Positions 63,601-64,000 of a DNA stretch of 64,000 nt are shown here, piece after piece (positions within the stretch are counted from its first letter, which is position 1; the number at the start of each line of letters is the position of its first letter). The DNA comes from Dromiciops gliroides (lineage: Eukaryota; Chordata; Mammalia; Microbiotheria; Microbiotheriidae). The DNA lies in NCBI RefSeq assembly GCF_019393635.1, contig NC_057862.1, forward strand, positions 243,026,941 to 243,090,940, read 5' to 3'. The notes beneath the pieces were generated by a model, which had not been told where the DNA came from, made no database searches, and saw nothing but the letters and a program-made list of their open reading frames with translations. A program made the translations under genes and the position numbers.

Positions 63601-64000
63601 AAAGAGCTTTTAACTTCACCAAATACAAAAGCAGCTCAAACACCCTGGGATGGGCTGCCCATCATGTAAATTATTGCTTCCCGGGTCCTAAGACATGGTA
63701 CATGTCAATATAAAAGGTCAGAAAATGTGGTGGGACTTAGTCCAAGCACCCAAATACATCAGTAGTTCAACAAAAGAACAGAGCAGTTGCCCCCAAGGAA
63801 GGAACTGTGACTCAAATGAGACAGCTGGGCCCACAGTCTACTGGGAGGATTTGGGATATCAATGAGCATTGAGAAGGAGAAGGGAGGTGGGAAAGAGGAG
63901 GAAAGGGGAGGGGAGCCCAGTCAGATACACAACAGAAAAGAAATCACCTACCCTATAGCATATGGTTGTAGAAAGAGGAAAGGAGAACAAAGAAGGTTCC
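60693..64000. other. Repeat-poor, unassigned sequence
   Basis: About 3.3 kb without any SINE, L1 or MIR I recognise, apart from short GA runs near 61515 and 63160. No coding frame of note. It is the only long SINE-free stretch in the right half. Confidence 0.45.

Overview
This is a stretch of a marsupial (metatherian) nuclear genome. The clearest sign is the density of one CORE-type SINE, starting GGGGCAGCTAGGTGGCGCAG and carrying a MIR-like core plus an A-rich tail; about 30 copies are present on both strands. The same-style L1 3' ends, a gammaretrovirus-like ERV, solo LTRs, and older L2, L3/CR1, MIR and hAT remnants fit this. The species cannot be fixed from the sequence alone. No bacterial or organelle features are present.

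The only cellular gene I can support is on the minus strand. Four exons (24103-24031, 21484-21391, 19620-19479, 4405-4181) encode the last 177 residues of a DESI2-family PPPDE-fold cysteine peptidase. All splice sites are GT/AG, the frame is open, and the His and Cys expected of the catalytic pair are both present. The short first coding exon was not found in the window; if it lies beyond the right edge, intron 1 exceeds 39 kb and everything from 24.1 kb onwards is intronic. The protein differs from DESI2 as I remember it, mainly at the C-terminus, and may be a paralogue.

Layout: 0-4 kb, L1/L3 remnants and the gene's 3' flank. 4-24 kb, the gene's exons with SINEs, an ancient repeat holding a tandem array of five SINEs (14.8-15.6 kb), a roughly 130-bp minisatellite (12.6-12.9 kb), two hAT-like elements and a solo LTR. 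24-28 kb, old L1. 28.5-34 kb, an old retroviral pol remnant split by a younger ERV with two LTRs, a 4-bp target duplication and an open gag frame, but no env and no pol beyond a protease fragment. 35-38.5 kb, an internally deleted L1, a hAT-like element split by an L1 and a SINE, and a solo LTR. 41.4-45.4 kb, old L3, L1 and MIR. 45.4-50.1 kb, an L2 copy split by two later insertions. 51.6-55.6 kb, a complete element of L1 type. 56-60.7 kb, MIRs, SINEs and L3. 60.7-64 kb, almost repeat-free sequence.

The most striking observation is a pair of elements at 45.6-48.7 kb and 51.65-55.61 kb. Each has an L1-type 5' region, an ORF1 reading frame (decayed) and an L1 3' end, and both lack ORF2 with what looks like the same internal junction. 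They have different target-site duplications, so they inserted independently. This is the structure of a non-autonomous half-L1 (HAL1-like) family. Six SINEs sit inside the right copy and an ERV fragment inside the left one.
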